64,000 nucleotides of DNA, taken from contig JAHDVF020000851.1 in assembly GCA_022606425.2 (NCBI GenBank), positions 248,001-312,000 of the forward strand, written 5' to 3'. The DNA is from Lepidostoma basale. Lineage: Eukaryota; Arthropoda; Insecta; Trichoptera; Lepidostomatidae. Shown one piece after another: positions 1-9,547 of the stretch. Under the pieces are notes generated by a model. That model did no database searches and had not been told where the DNA came from. It was given only the letters and a program-made list of their open reading frames with translations. Made by a program: the position numbers and the translations under genes. Position 1 is the first letter of the stretch. Each line of letters opens with the position of its first letter.

Positions 1-149
1 TACACTGAGGAAAAAAAATTGTTAAAAATAACATGTTTGATTTCAAGAAGTCCCTATTCAACAACCGATTATTTTCTTTCGTTAATTTATAAATCGTAAA
101 TAAAGAAAGAAAATTAAAGACAATTGTATCATAAAGATTAGGAAAACGA

Positions 150-366
150 TATATTTGGGACACATTTTCCATAGCAAAAATTACGGTTTAGCGCCTCAAC
201 ATGAAAGAAAGGTTGAGGGTAGTCGCGGTGTGGGAAGACGTCAGATGTCCTAACTATTAAACATCAGAAAGTGGACCGGAAACCAGTTGTTCTGGATAAC
301 ACATGCCAGTTGTCCCGGAGTAGCCTACGCCAGTGTGAAAGCCGATGTCGGGGGGACCTGAGATGG
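150..366 (+). pseudogene. Non-LTR retrotransposon C-terminal remnant (family C)
   Basis: The DNA resembles the last part of the reverse-transcriptase ORF seen better at 4293-4845, including the block encoding a GRRQ-like stretch and the 3' end reading GGGGACCTGAGATGGCAC. The reading frame is broken and the 5' part is missing. It is a dead LINE fragment with no expected function. The family match rests on comparison within this window. Confidence 0.5.
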
Positions 367-395
367 CACTTGCAGTATAAATAAATTCAGTTTTT

Positions 396-772
396 TAGAA
401 TCTCAAATGCTGATATAAGAAAGGAATATTGAACGGAAGAAGGTATTATGAACAAAATTGTGAAAGGATCTCTATGATGGTTCGGACACATGGAACGCAT
501 GAATGAAGAAAGAATGGTTAAGAAAGTATACGTTATGTTGTAAATGGAGTACGGAGTCGAGACAGACCTAGGAAAACATGGCATGACCAAAATAATCAAA
601 TTTAAAGGTTGGTCATGTTAGAAGTCAGAGGAATCGACGTACGCGTATGACTCGTTGTATGAATGTGGAGGAAGCTAGGGAGGTTTGTCAGGATAGAGTA
701 GTGTGACGGTCCATTCTCTCTGCCTACCCCTGCGGAGAAACGGCGTGATGGTTTGTTTGTTTGTTTAGTTAT
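396..772 (+). pseudogene. RTE-like retrotransposon 3' fragment, (GTTT)n-tailed
   Basis: Translation in shifting frames gives the family's C-terminal landmarks: a SNADIRKE-like block, MNKI, KGS, WFGHMERMNEERMVKK, an RRACMTRCMNVEEA-like block and SAYPC.E. Stops and indels break it. It ends with the shared 3' motif CTGCGGAGAAACGGCGTGAT followed by (GTTT)3. The copy is 5'-truncated, as expected for target-primed reverse transcription. It belongs to the tail subfamily whose hairpin loop reads CCCCTGCGG. Confidence 0.8.
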
Positions 773-857
773 TTATTAATAGTTACTTTATTAAAATAAT
801 ATAATTAGAGGAGACCCTATTAAGACCAGCCTTACAATATTGTTTTACCATTGACAT

Positions 858-885
858 GAAGAAGAAGAAGAAGAAGAAGAAGAAG
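858..885 (+). repeat. (GAA)n microsatellite
   Basis: About nine GAA units. Similar GAAGAA tails follow LINE fragments at 2745, 4850, 40850 and 59870, so this is probably the tail of an unrecognisable LINE fragment upstream (780-857). Confidence 0.9.
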
Positions 886-1032
886 TTTATATATTGCACT
901 GTAAATTGCAGGTATATTTTGTTTCATAAAATATATTATCTATAAAACTGATCGTGTTACAAATAATTCATCAAAAACTAATTTACTTAGGTAATTGAAA
1001 ATAACTTTGTTTAATCCACAAAGTATTAAAAA

Positions 1033-1073
1033 ATCACGACATGTTTCGGAGGATACCTCTATCTTCAGGTATA
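1033..1073 (-). ncRNA. Small hammerhead-ribozyme-like motif (family H)
   Basis: Read on the minus strand the order is ACCUGAAGA, a hairpin with GAGG pairing CCUC around UAU, GAAAC, AUGUC and GUG. CUGAAGA fits the hammerhead core CUGANGA and GAAAC fits the second core strand. Stem III is only the palindrome ACAUGU. Stem I is short (G-C, U-A, G-U). Flanks on both sides recur at 11334, 25942, 26057 and 53858. Activity is inferred, not shown, and one stem II pair is A/C here. Confidence 0.55.
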
Positions 1074-1159
1074 ACTTTGCGTTATCAGCGATACGGGCAT
1101 TAATCAGCTAATTGAACTCTAAGGAATTCCATAGTAAATACTTAGAAAATTTCCTTAGT

Positions 1160-1640
1160 ATATCTATCTATTTATCTATCTAACCATCTGCCGTCATCGA
1201 CTGTCACACTTTAACCGATGCGGCACTCCATCCTTCTCTTTTCGCCCCGCGGGAGACGCGGTGTGATGGGTTGCGAACCTCATCCCCACCAATAGGCATC
1301 TCCCGCGCACACTTCGATCGTCCAAGATCCACAAAATAAATCTAAAACAAATAATATAAAATACAATGATATAAAATAAACATTGAAAGGATCATTAAGA
1401 TGGTTTGGACATATGGAAAGAATGAATGAAGAAAGAATAGTAAAAAAATATATGTTAATGATGTAAATAGAACCAGAAATAGAGGAAGACCAAGAAAAAC
1501 GTGGCACGATGGTTAGTTAGTTACAATAGTTAGTTTTTAAAATAAAATAAAAAAATAAAAAAAATTTAACACAAAATGTTATTTTTAGATGGTGCACATA
1601 TTGTCTATTTAATTTATGCTCCACGTTTTCCTAAGTATAT
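1160..1640 (-). repeat. Non-autonomous element N, copy 1, split by an RTE insertion
   Basis: Minus-strand copy of the element seen uninterrupted at 13024-13415. It has the RTE-like tail (CTAT-rich, then TAACCATC.GCCGTC), the GC-rich block with GGGAGACGCGGTGTGATGGG, and the AT-rich part ending near the GGTGCACAT motif. A truncated RTE copy at 1381-1537 sits inside it between two ATAAAATAAA-like stretches. About 28 bp next to the tail are deleted relative to the other copies. Confidence 0.7.
1381..1537 (+). pseudogene. Internally deleted RTE copy, (GTTA)n-tailed
   Basis: It encodes fragments of the WFGHMERMNEER block and a NRGRPRKTWHD-like block, then jumps from TGGCACGAT directly into GGTTAGTTAGTT. 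The roughly 200 bp between these points in full copies are absent. It is nested in element N. Confidence 0.75.
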
Positions 1641-1760
1641 TACTATGGAATTCGCGGCGAAGGCGCCAAGACTGTGGTATTCCATAGGTAGGAAATTTCC
1701 TAAGTATATTACTATGGAATTCCTTGGCGGTTAATGCCTTAGCGTTCAATAAAACACTAA
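1627..1760 (+). repeat. Tandem pair of a TTACTATGGAATTC repeat
   Basis: The 26 bp motif beginning TTCCTAAGTATATTACTATG occurs at 1628-1653 and 1697-1722, followed by GTTAATGCCTTAGCGTTCAAT. The same string follows hammerhead-bearing repeats at 11437-11480 and 26650-26692, so it is probably another part of that mobile family. Confidence 0.6.
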
Positions 1761-2224
1761 TTTCATAGTAACGTAATGAAATGGGGTAAAACGTTGTTCG
1801 TTAAAATTTCGGCGGCATTGTTTGGTGATGCAGGAGCGGAAATCCACTAAGCTCACGCAGCCGGTCAGTAGTCCGCATTGTTAGCCAAGGCGTAATAACA
1901 CATTAGCCGTATGCCTGCGATAATTAATACACACTTTCATTACAGATGTGCACTAGTGAAAATGCAACGATAATTTTTGGACATTTCTCTCTTACCTCGA
2001 TATGAATTCAGTGTGCGAGAAAGGTGTGCAAACATTTCCATAATTTAGATTTCTAAAAATCTTTAATTCTGCGACCGAATACTTTGTTGCGTTTAATTAA
2101 AATGGCGCTGTCGTCAAAATACAGGAAACAAATTAAGAAGCAAGTTTCAAAATGAATTGAAAAAATAATTTATTTATTTTACCAAAAACATATCACTCAC
2201 ATCAAGTGATTGTTTTTTTTAGAT

Positions 2225-2745
2225 AATAATATGAGGTTTCAGATATTTGGTAGTAGAGATCTGCAGCCAAAAAAACCTTTATACCGAAGTACATGAAGAA
2301 GTCAGTAAAGCCTCTGCCGTGTCAGGATGCCTGAAGAATCTGGTCTGGAAGAACAAGCACATGCGTGTCGACAGCAAGATCAGAATCTATAAAACATGCG
2401 TGCGACCCATCATGACATACGCTGTAGAGACGCGGGCTGACACTGTGCGAACCAAGGGACTACTAAGAACATCTGAGATGAAGGTCCTAAGATCAATTAC
2501 TGGAAAAACCCTCCGAGATCGTGTCCGCAACGTAGACATAAGAAAAACTTGCGAAATAGAGGATATTGTTCAGTGGAGTAGATCCAGAAGAAGATACTGG
2601 AGGGACCATGTAGCCCGAATGGATGGTGACAGACTTGCATATACAGTCGCTTATGAAATCCCCTCTGGACACCGCCCACCTGGAAGACCGCCTAAGAGAT
2701 GGAGGGATAGCTGGATCTCATCATCCGATGAGACATGATGAAGAA
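2225..2745 (+). pseudogene. RTE-like reverse transcriptase C-terminus (family B), open for 163 codons
   Basis: The open frame at 2247-2738 shows the post-polymerase region of non-LTR elements: SKASAVSGCLKN, RIYKTCVRPIMTYAVETRA, LLRTSEMKVLRSITGKTLRD, a basic SRSRRRYWRDHVARM block, and RPPGRPPKRWRD just before the stop. The 5' truncation removes the endonuclease and the polymerase palm. Two close relatives lie at 45893-46230 and 59503-59880. It is followed by GAAGAA. The frame is open but cannot encode an active enzyme. Confidence 0.85.
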
Positions 2746-2754
2746 GAATAGTAA

Positions 2755-3065
2755 TATGATGGTGTTTTGAATGCGCAGCTTGGTGTTTCTGAATATGCTT
2801 TGAATTTTGTAACATATTCAAGGAGGCTGCAGCACATAGGCCAATTAGAACTCTGTGTTCCAACTCCGCGTGCATATCATTGGCTTCCGTCATGACCGTA
2901 TCGAGATAAGTAAACTCTGTAACTTGCTCAATTTTATTTACTTCCATGAAACAGGGGTCAGACTAAGCCAATATTCATCCTGAAAACACGCATCCACTTG
3001 GTCTTATGGGTATTGACTTGCAAACTAATTCCGGCTGCTGTATCCTTTGACTTTGAGTACATTTC
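2755..3065 (-). pseudogene. Antisense RT fragment (IEQVTEFTYL motif)
   Basis: The minus strand encodes KIEQVTEFTYL followed by an EANDMHAELEHRV-like stretch. This is the thumb-region motif of RTE-type reverse transcriptases, usually KIE.V..F.YLGS. Frame breaks surround it. It abuts the family B copy tail to tail. Confidence 0.6.
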
Positions 3066-3589
3066 TATAACATCACAATTTTTCAAAATATTTCCACCAG
3101 AATAGGATCATTTAAAAATATACGTTTTGAATCTCTATCTGTTTGTATGTTTATACACGCCAGAGTTTTTTCTTAAGCCACAATGTTCTTTTCACCACAT
3201 ATTAAAAAAAAATCACTTATTTATATTGTTACAATAGTATAAACATTTAATAATGTAAAACAACAGCTGGTATAAACAATACTTTAATTTTATTATTACA
3301 CCTAAAGTTATCGAGGCCAGTTGACGCTATAATTTTTCCACTTCAATACTGGTTGGAGGCCGATAGGGTCTTTTTTTGAAGAGTTTGCTGCCTCTTGCGA
3401 TGTGGACTCCCAGCTGGAGCTGTCTTTCCATCTTATAGCTGCCACAGCAATTTATAATTGTCTTTCCGTGTTATAACTGCTGTGAATAGATAATTGTGAT
3501 ATATTATTTATATACAGGGTTATCTTTATAAAGAAGTGTTCTAATAATTTCATTTATAGGCGTCAATGTAAGTGTATATATAAATATAA

Positions 3590-3978
3590 GAAGTAAATTA
3601 TTCAGTGCGAATAAAAGTGTTTTTGGACCTACGCTAGAGGATGGAACTTGCAGAAGTAAAAGAAACCTTGAACTTGAAGGACTGATTAACCAGGAAACAG
3701 TAGTGAGATTCTGCAAGTCTCAACACCTACGGTGGGCTGGCTATGTGGAAAGCATACCAGGGGGTAGAACACCACAAATCATATCCAGATGGGTGACCCG
3801 CGAAAAGAGACTAAGAGGCAGACCGAAGAAAAGATGAGCGGATTGCGTGGAAGAAGATTGGGAGAAAATGGAAGGAGCTGGGGAATGGAGAAAGATGGCC
3901 AGAGACAGAAGTCAGTGGAGGACCGTTGTGGAGGAAGCTAAGTCCCACACCGGGATGTAGCGCCGAGAAATGAAAGAA
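3590..3978 (+). pseudogene. RTE-type retrotransposon C-terminal remnant
   Basis: Frames encode LRWAGYVES, GGRTPQIISRW, LRGRPKKR, EWRKMARDRSQWRTVV and a final SHTGM before a stop. This is the classic C-terminal tail of non-LTR polymerases (GHV.R, GRP..RW, W...A.DR..W). There is an internal stop after RPKKR. The same 3' end is seen split by a SINE at 10095-10470. Confidence 0.75.
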
Positions 3979-3982
3979 TGAA

Positions 3983-4240
3983 TGAAAGTGTTATAAACAA
4001 GATAATTAAAAGGATCATGTATGTCAACGATGACAGTGCATGTAAACAAGGTTAATAGAACAAAACGTGACACGATCAAATTTACCAAATATTAAATGTC
4101 AGCCATGTGAAGAGTCGGAAAAATCGAGGTTCGTGCATGATATGGTGTATGAATGGAGAGGAATCTTTATACGAACGTTAGGATAGAACAGTGTGGCGAT
4201 CCGTTATTTCTGCCTTTCCCTTGGCGAGATGATGTGAATA
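3983..4240 (+). pseudogene. Decayed RTE-like 3' fragment
   Basis: The DNA matches the main RTE-like family: MNKI-like start, AACGATG, CACGATCAAAT, ATTAAATGTCAGCCATGTG, the CGxCGxGCxTG arginine-rich block, and GTGTGGCGATCCGTTATTTC. The frame is destroyed and the tail is eroded. Confidence 0.65.
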
Positions 4241-4284
4241 AGCGCAGTTGTCATAAATTGTATTCTTTATTTTTTCTTTTCTTT

Positions 4285-4850
4285 TAAATTCCTTGGACAT
4301 TGAAATACGAGTAAAATGCAGAACTGAAGTTGCACGAGCTGCATTTAATAAAATGAGAACATTATTTTGCAACGATAATCTTAACTTGAAACTACTGCAA
4401 AGAATGATAAAATGTTATATATGGTCTGTGTTACTATATGGCTGCGAAACCTGGACTCTGAAAGTGAATGCAATGAACCGGTTGGAAGCGTTCGAGATGT
4501 GGATATACCGCAGAATGCTCTGTATACCGTGGATTGATAGGGTCAGTAATGCAGATGTACTACAGAGAGCCAGAGCCAATAAAGAGCTGTTGTCGAGTGT
4601 GAAAATTAGAAAGGTTTCATATTTGGATCATGTGCTAAGGGGAGAAAAATACCATCTCCTTCGACTGATATTAATGGGTAAAGTGGAGGGACGTCGGGAA
4701 GTTTGTAGAAGGCAGCTGTCTTGTCTGCGGAACATCAAAGAGTGGACAGGAATAACAAGAGTTCAGAACCTGTTCCAAGTGGCGCAGGATAGATTTGCCT
4801 TTTCTGGAGTTCTTTTCTGGGGGACCTGACACGGCACCAAAAAAAGAAGC
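4285..4850 (+). pseudogene. Non-LTR retrotransposon RT C-terminus (family C), 178 codons open
   Basis: The open frame at 4293-4829 contains LLQRMIKCYIWSVLLYGCET, WTLKVNAMNRLEAFEMWIYR, RMLCIPWIDRVSNADVL, a VSYLDHVLRGEKY block and FWGT at the end. These are family landmarks downstream of the polymerase domain. The apparent start is internal, so the protein is 5'-truncated. A short A-rich AAGAAG tail follows. Fragments of this family lie at 150, 20990, 24085 and 49322. Confidence 0.85.
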
Positions 4851-5417
4851 CTTTTTTCTTCAAAATAGAACAACTTTAAAAAGCAGAGATCATTGTATTG
4901 AAATCGGTAAATAACATCTGTTTGCCTTTTGATATTTGTTATTAATCATCACTCTTTTAATATACCTTCTTGAATTGTAAAGCTCGTAATGAGTAACCAC
5001 AAACGAGAGTTGAACAATGCAAATACAAAAGATAATTTTTAAAACAATTTCTATTAAAATTTGCACCAAACATAACCCAGTTAACAGATGCTTACACATT
5101 CGTGACTGTATCACTTAAGATTTAACACACATACATTAAAAAGAGATTATAGTGTTAAGATCCGTAAAATATATTTATCCAAATGAGATAAATGCCGCAA
5201 TAATTTTACTTTTGTATTTGTTGTGTCACTTTCAATGTTTCATCGTTAATTAAATTAACATGTTAAAAATAAATTTATAGTACTAAAATATTTTTTTATT
5301 TAAAATTGCTCTCAAATAAAACCTCTCTATAGTGGTACAGTTACGAAAATGCATAAAGTGTACTAAGATATATTTTTGGTGTTGTAGAAAATTTATATGA
5401 AACTCTATATTATATAA

Positions 5418-5790
5418 TGAATACTCTCTCAGTGTCTTACCTGCTATCGTCCTTAGTCTCCTCATTTCGGAAGTCCTCAAAACTTGTTTGGTCCTTACTG
5501 TGTGTGCCCTTGCTTCGACGCCATATGTTATTATTGGTCTTACGCATGATTTATAGATTCTCATCTTTCTCTTAATGGCCATGTCTTTGTTTTTCTATAT
5601 TGTGGATTTTAGAGCCCCAGAGATTGCAGCTGCCTTATTTACTTGGGCTTGTATTTCTTCCGGTAGATCAGCTTCCCCCACCAGGTCTATGCCTAGATAC
5701 TTGAAGGTCCTAACCTGTTCTATGGATTGATTTTGTATAACCAGGTTACATGTTTTGGGTGTTTTGGAAAAGGGTATTAATGGTATCATC
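5418..5790 (-). pseudogene. RTE-like RT remnant, antisense
   Basis: The minus strand encodes NLVIQNQSIEQVRTFKYLGI, then EEIQAQVNKAAAISGAL, then in another frame KRKMRIYKSCVRPIITYGVE, TVRTKQVLRTSEMRRLRTIA and GKTLRE. This is the polymerase thumb through the downstream region of a family B relative. One frameshift near 5590 separates the two open blocks. Confidence 0.8.
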
Positions 5791-5849
5791 AAGTTGTTAT
5801 TAATGAAACTTTTAAAGTATAATTGAAAACAGGTTAGTACAATTATGCG

Positions 5850-5912
5850 CCCTTGAGGTGATTACATCATAAAAACGGCGCATTAAAAGTTAGCATATTA
5901 TTATTATTATAA
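5850..5912 (+). repeat. 3' end of an L2/CR1-like LINE, (ATT)n-tailed
   Basis: GCGCCCTTGAGGTGATTACA followed by AAAACGGCGCATTAAAA and (ATT)n closely resembles the 3' end of the longer fragment at 6455-6995. It is read as a solitary, heavily truncated copy. Confidence 0.6.
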
Positions 5913-6454
5913 CAAAGATGCTAAATGTTTTACACATGAAAAAATGGTATATTGTTACATTTGTCATGTAGCACGGGTGAAATATTTATGATGAAGTTTG
6001 AACTGCACTATGTAATTCAATCACTTTGCACCTTTGCATACTTATTGGACTTCATGTTTAACGCCAATTGGAATCAAAACCCATATTTTACTTTTTTGAT
6101 ACTTGGCACCGTTGTATGATCAGCCCTCATTTCCTCTATTCATACATTTTACACGAAGGTTCGTCGATTTTTCTGTGAAATGAGAACATGAAAAAATTAT
6201 AGACATTGATTGATTATTCGAGAATGGTTCAGTTGCAGCTCAACTCCGCTGTTTAGAGCTGCTGTATCAATTGAAGCAATTACCATGATGATGTCCAACT
6301 TCCAATAGGAGAGGGAATTCAACAACAACAAGATGAAGATTGATTTTCCCCTTATCCATCCTTACACACATAAATTCAAATCATTCAAGCGACCCTTACA
6401 TATTTTTATCGATTATGCATTCATCTGCTTTACATTTTTTCTTGCGTCTTCATT

Positions 6455-6995
6455 ATGCAGTTGTTACACGCTGGATTGCCAAATAATCAATTAAGCAGAA
6501 TACAAAGCGTATACATTGCTGTTGCCCGATTGATAATGGGGCAAAAAAATACTGTCATATCACGCCGCTCTTGAAGGAACTTCACTGGCTTAAAATCCGA
6601 GAGCGATTAAAATACAAATTGTGTTTGACACTGTTTAAGGCTCGACACCGGAAAGCGCCAGCGTATACGAGTATATCGGACCTCTGCGTGACACCCATGT
6701 CAACGGAAAGGCAAAGTTCACTCTGATCAGTAGAAACAAGTGCAAACAACATAACAATTCCAGTCACAGCCAATAAAGCAAGTTTCAATGATCGTGCTTT
6801 CAGCGTTGCGGGTCCGTTGGCGTGGAATAGCCTCCATGTTAGTATTATGTATGAGAATAGTGACGTTAAATTTAAGAAACTTCAAATACTGCACAGTTCG
6901 GACAGTCATTTCCTAGTGCGCTCTTGGAGTAATTGATTTTACAAAACGGCGCACTTAAAATACAAATCATCAGAATAATAATAATAATAATAATG
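6455..6995 (+). pseudogene. L2/CR1-like LINE C-terminal remnant
   Basis: One frame reads GLPNNQLSRIQSVYIAVARL, the next ITPLLKELHWLKIRERLKYK followed by LCLTLFKA, and after a stop and frameshift NKASFNDRAFSVAGPLAWNS. The order P..L..IQ..Q..AARL, LHWL.. R..YK, and RAFS.AGP..WN is the hallmark of L2/CR1/Rex-type reverse transcriptases after the palm. The 3' end is GCGCTCTTGGAGTAATTGAT, an ACGGCGCACTT block and (AAT)n. It is dead. Confidence 0.8.
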
Positions 6996-7798
6996 CATAT
7001 TATTTCAAATAGTTTTGAGCAAAAATATTAATTAAATACATTTATTTTTACTTGCCGCCACTGTTCACTTGAAACACACTCAATCCCATTTATAAATTCG
7101 CATTTCTTCGCGAAATAAGTGCAGAGTAAAAGTGCCTAATAATACAATAATACGAAAAAAAAATACACCAAGTGCTCGGAAGTCGGATGCTTGGAGCTAT
7201 CAAATTACTAGTTGTTAACTATACATTTTTTATCGCAAACAAAGCGGAATTCTGGTGTACTATGTAGCTGCATATAAAGATAAAACATTAGTGGTTATCT
7301 TATGTATGTGTATCCGGCTTTTCGTTGCAGTGGGAAATGTTTTGGTATTGTGACAAGGCAACGTGTGAAACCCAGCTTCCGGAAATCATTACAGATTCTA
7401 ACTCATAAAATAATCATCTTTCTTCCAATCTGCTCGGGTGCGCTGATCAATCTTACATACGCTGTCTCAGCATGACTCCAAATGAATGGACGGGAATTTG
7501 TAATCACGCTTTTATTCTGTATCCAAATCGAATACATTACTTGTAATACAGTTACATTCAGTTATAATAAAAACAATTCCATACACATGTACATATCATT
7601 TTATATTCCGAATTCAACATTACAAACCATTTTTAATACCAGTCATATTATTAATATTAGTTTCTAACATTTTAAAACAAAATCTTAAGAAAATATTTGA
7701 ATTCGAAATCACATTTTTCTTCTTCTCAGTTTACAAAAAAAAAATTATAATTTATTTATTAATATAAAACTAAATAATATAATATTTACTTAACAACA
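6996..7798. other. AT-rich intergenic stretch, no gene recognised
   Basis: No coding signature, palindrome or family match was seen here. A 61-codon open frame at 7482-7667 is low-complexity and AT-rich and is not supported. Confidence 0.6.
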
Positions 7799-7975
7799 CG
7801 ACGACAATTTTCGTGGAAGAGTGGCAAGAACAATGACTGACACACAAAAGGTCCCGGGTTCGATTCACGGCGATTATAGTGTGATTGTCACACTGTCGTT
7901 GGTCTGATTGGCGATAGATGAAATTTCACGAGAATAAAAAAAATATCTGAAATTAATCGTATACAGTAATTGGAT
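7799..7975 (+). mobile_element. tRNA-derived SINE, 3' subfamily II
   Basis: A tRNA-like head has TTCGTGGAAGAGTGG (eroded box A) and GGGTTCGATTCAC (box B). The SINE body follows: GTGTGATTGTCACACTGTC, TTGGTCTG and TTGGCGATAGATG. It continues into GTATACAGTAATTGGATTCA, the alternative 3' end shared with the copies at 16830 and 44116. Confidence 0.8.
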
Positions 7976-8021
7976 TCAAACTAAAAAAGGTAATTTATTT
8001 AGAAAAAGTTCTAAATATATG

Positions 8022-8338
8022 GTAGAAATGAGGTCCCTAAGACGTATGTGTGGTAGAACGATATACGACAGAATCTCAAATGCAAAATAAGAAAGGAATG
8101 TAGAACGGAAGAAGGTATTATGAACAAAATTATGAAAGGATCGCTGCGTTGGTTTGGACATATGGAGCGCATGGATGGAGAAAGAATGGTCAAGAAAGTA
8201 TGCGTTAATGATGTAAATGGAGACAGACCGAGTAGAACATGGCGTGACCAAATGAATCAAAGTTTAAAGGTCCATTTTCTCTGCCTACCCCTGCGGGGAA
8301 ACGGCGTGATGGTTTGTTGTTGTTATTGTTGTTGTATT
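8022..8338 (+). pseudogene. RTE-like 3' fragment, (TTG)n-tailed
   Basis: It encodes a VEMRSLRRMCGRTIYDRISN-like block, then MNKIMKGSLRWFGHMERMDG, ERMVKKVCVNDVNG, and RTWRDQMNQSLKV. It then skips the arginine-rich RRACM block and joins PFSLPTPAG-type 3' sequence with GGTTTGTTGTTG. It is truncated at the 5' end and internally deleted. Confidence 0.8.
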
Positions 8339-8542
8339 TAAAAAAATTACAGTTTGTGTATAGCCCAAGGAAGCTCGCTACAGAGCAACACCGGTTGGCG
8401 ATCCTAACTCAAACGTAGTTTATACTAAGTTAAAAGGTATTTATTGTTTTTAGAAAAATGATGTAAAAATCCATATTAAATAATTAATACGAATGAAAAA
8501 AGTTATATTTTTCTAGAAGTTTTATTATATTTTTTTATTATA

Positions 8543-8578
8543 TTATGACATGTTTCGCCCTTCTAAGGCATTATCAAA
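8543..8578 (-). ncRNA. Hammerhead-like motif, degenerate core (family I)
   Basis: On the minus strand UUGAUAA stands where CUGANGA is expected, then GCC pairs GGC, then GAAAC, AUGUC and AU. The C3 and G8 positions of the consensus are changed, and the same changes recur in the other copies of this family, so activity is doubtful. Ancestry from a hammerhead is inferred from architecture. Confidence 0.4.
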
Positions 8579-8614
8579 TTGATAATGCATTAGGAGGGCG
8601 AAACATGTCATAAT
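8578..8614 (+). ncRNA. Hammerhead-like motif, degenerate core (family I), mirror copy
   Basis: It repeats the neighbouring minus-strand motif on the plus strand: UUGAUAAUGC, a disrupted hairpin, GGGC, GAAAC, AUGUC. The two motifs point away from each other across a 1 bp centre. Confidence 0.4.
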
Positions 8615-8685
8615 ATAATAAAACAATATTATAAAACTTCTAGAAAACATAAGTTTTTTCATTCATATTAATTAAGTTAAAAGGT

Positions 8686-8814
8686 AATAATTAAATAAAA
8701 CGATGTTTTCTAACTACTTTCACTTTTGTCTTTATTTAGACAGCGACCGGTTTCGCCAGGCTCGCTGGCATCGACAGACTGGTGTCATCGATGACATCGT
8801 TTTATTTAATTATT
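8686..8814. mobile_element. Short TIR element with a family D ribozyme-like centre
   Basis: Perfect 21 bp inverted ends lie at 8686-8706 (AATAATTAAATAAAACGATG plus T) and 8794-8814. Inside, the minus strand at 8737-8776 reads CUGUCGA, a GCCAG/CUGGC hairpin, GAAAC, CGGUC. The core A6 of a hammerhead is U here and in the relative at 41473, so it is listed as ribozyme-like only. Related centres lie at 28950, 41473 and 48727. Confidence 0.6.
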
Positions 8815-8926
8815 ATTTTAAATGAACTTCCATCAAGAGATTTCAGTGAAATCATTTGATTATCTTAAAAAGTTAAAATATTTTAAGTGATTAAACGTAT
8901 CATAATTCATTTATACGTGTTTTTTT

Positions 8927-8968
8927 CACGACAGATGTTTCGCCAACCTATGTTGGCATCATCAAAGG
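8927..8968 (-). ncRNA. Small hammerhead-ribozyme-like motif (family G)
   Basis: The minus strand reads UUUGAUGA, U, a 6 bp hairpin GCCAAC/GUUGGC around AUAG, GAAAC, AUCUGUC, GUG. Only C3 deviates from CUGANGA. A partial plus-strand copy (GGCGAAACAGCTGTCGCGAC) begins at 8967, giving an outward-facing pair. Relatives at 39431 and 52945 carry a compensatory stem II change. Confidence 0.6.
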
Positions 8969-9044
8969 CGAAACAGCTGTCGCGACAAACTCATAAAAAT
9001 GATTTGTGATACGTAATAATGGTCATTCAAATTTAAACATTTTA

Positions 9045-9095
9045 TAATGTTAAAGTATCATAGTGTTTTGGCCAAAACACTGGATTACCGATAAT
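9045..9095 (+). repeat. Family G flank: TTAAAGTATCATAGT repeat
   Basis: ATGTTAAAGTATCATAGTG, a TTTTGGCC block and AAAACACTGGA recur at 39533-39572 beside the better preserved family G ribozyme-like motif. This shows that the motif travels in a larger repeat. Confidence 0.6.
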
Positions 9096-9547
9096 ATTAC
9101 ATTTAAATTTTCCTTCTATAGTTGAATAAATAAAAGTAACATAAACGATAAAGGCATGCGTAAAATTAGTCAAGCAATCGTAAAGAGTGAGTAACGTCAT
9201 TCACTTTTCACTGATGAAAGACGTAAAAACTGTTGGAAGTCCAATATCAACCGCGCTGACCGTGTCGGCTGCCAAGTTCAAGACCCGCGCCGAACGCTCA
9301 CCTTTCTCCACTGATGCATTGGTACCGAAAATCCAGTTGTGTAAACCACTTACGGCTGGGCATGAATGATAAACTAACATGTTAATCATAAAATGGCGCC
9401 TGGGTCACGTACTTGATGTAACAATATAATCTTTCACTATAAATCTGCATGTTGCAGAATGCATTGTAGAAGCAGTTTCCAACACTGCACACAATAGAAT
9501 TAATTTATTTTCTCGTGTTACAAAACCGTAGTTGAAAATAAAGCATC
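9096..9547. other. Intergenic stretch, no gene recognised
   Basis: The moderately GC-rich patch 9225-9365 has short open frames on both strands (60 and 62 codons). They share no domain signature and overlap each other, so no gene is called. Confidence 0.5.

Larger units (their letters stand above)
8481..8685. repeat. Palindromic element holding two outward-facing ribozyme-like motifs
   Basis: Arms of about 100 bp face each other. TTAATACGAATG and TCTAGAAGTTTTATTA on the left are answered by ACTTCTAGAA and CATTCATATTAATT on the right. The centre, 8545-8577 against 8579-8611, is a near-perfect inverted repeat containing ATGACATGTTTCGCCC and its complement. The unit also occurs singly at 25690, 42950, 47920 and 48800. 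Confidence 0.8.

Noticed and set aside
7482..7667. 61-codon plus-strand frame as a small gene
   Set aside because: AT-rich composition, no signal for splicing or promoter, no recognisable motif.
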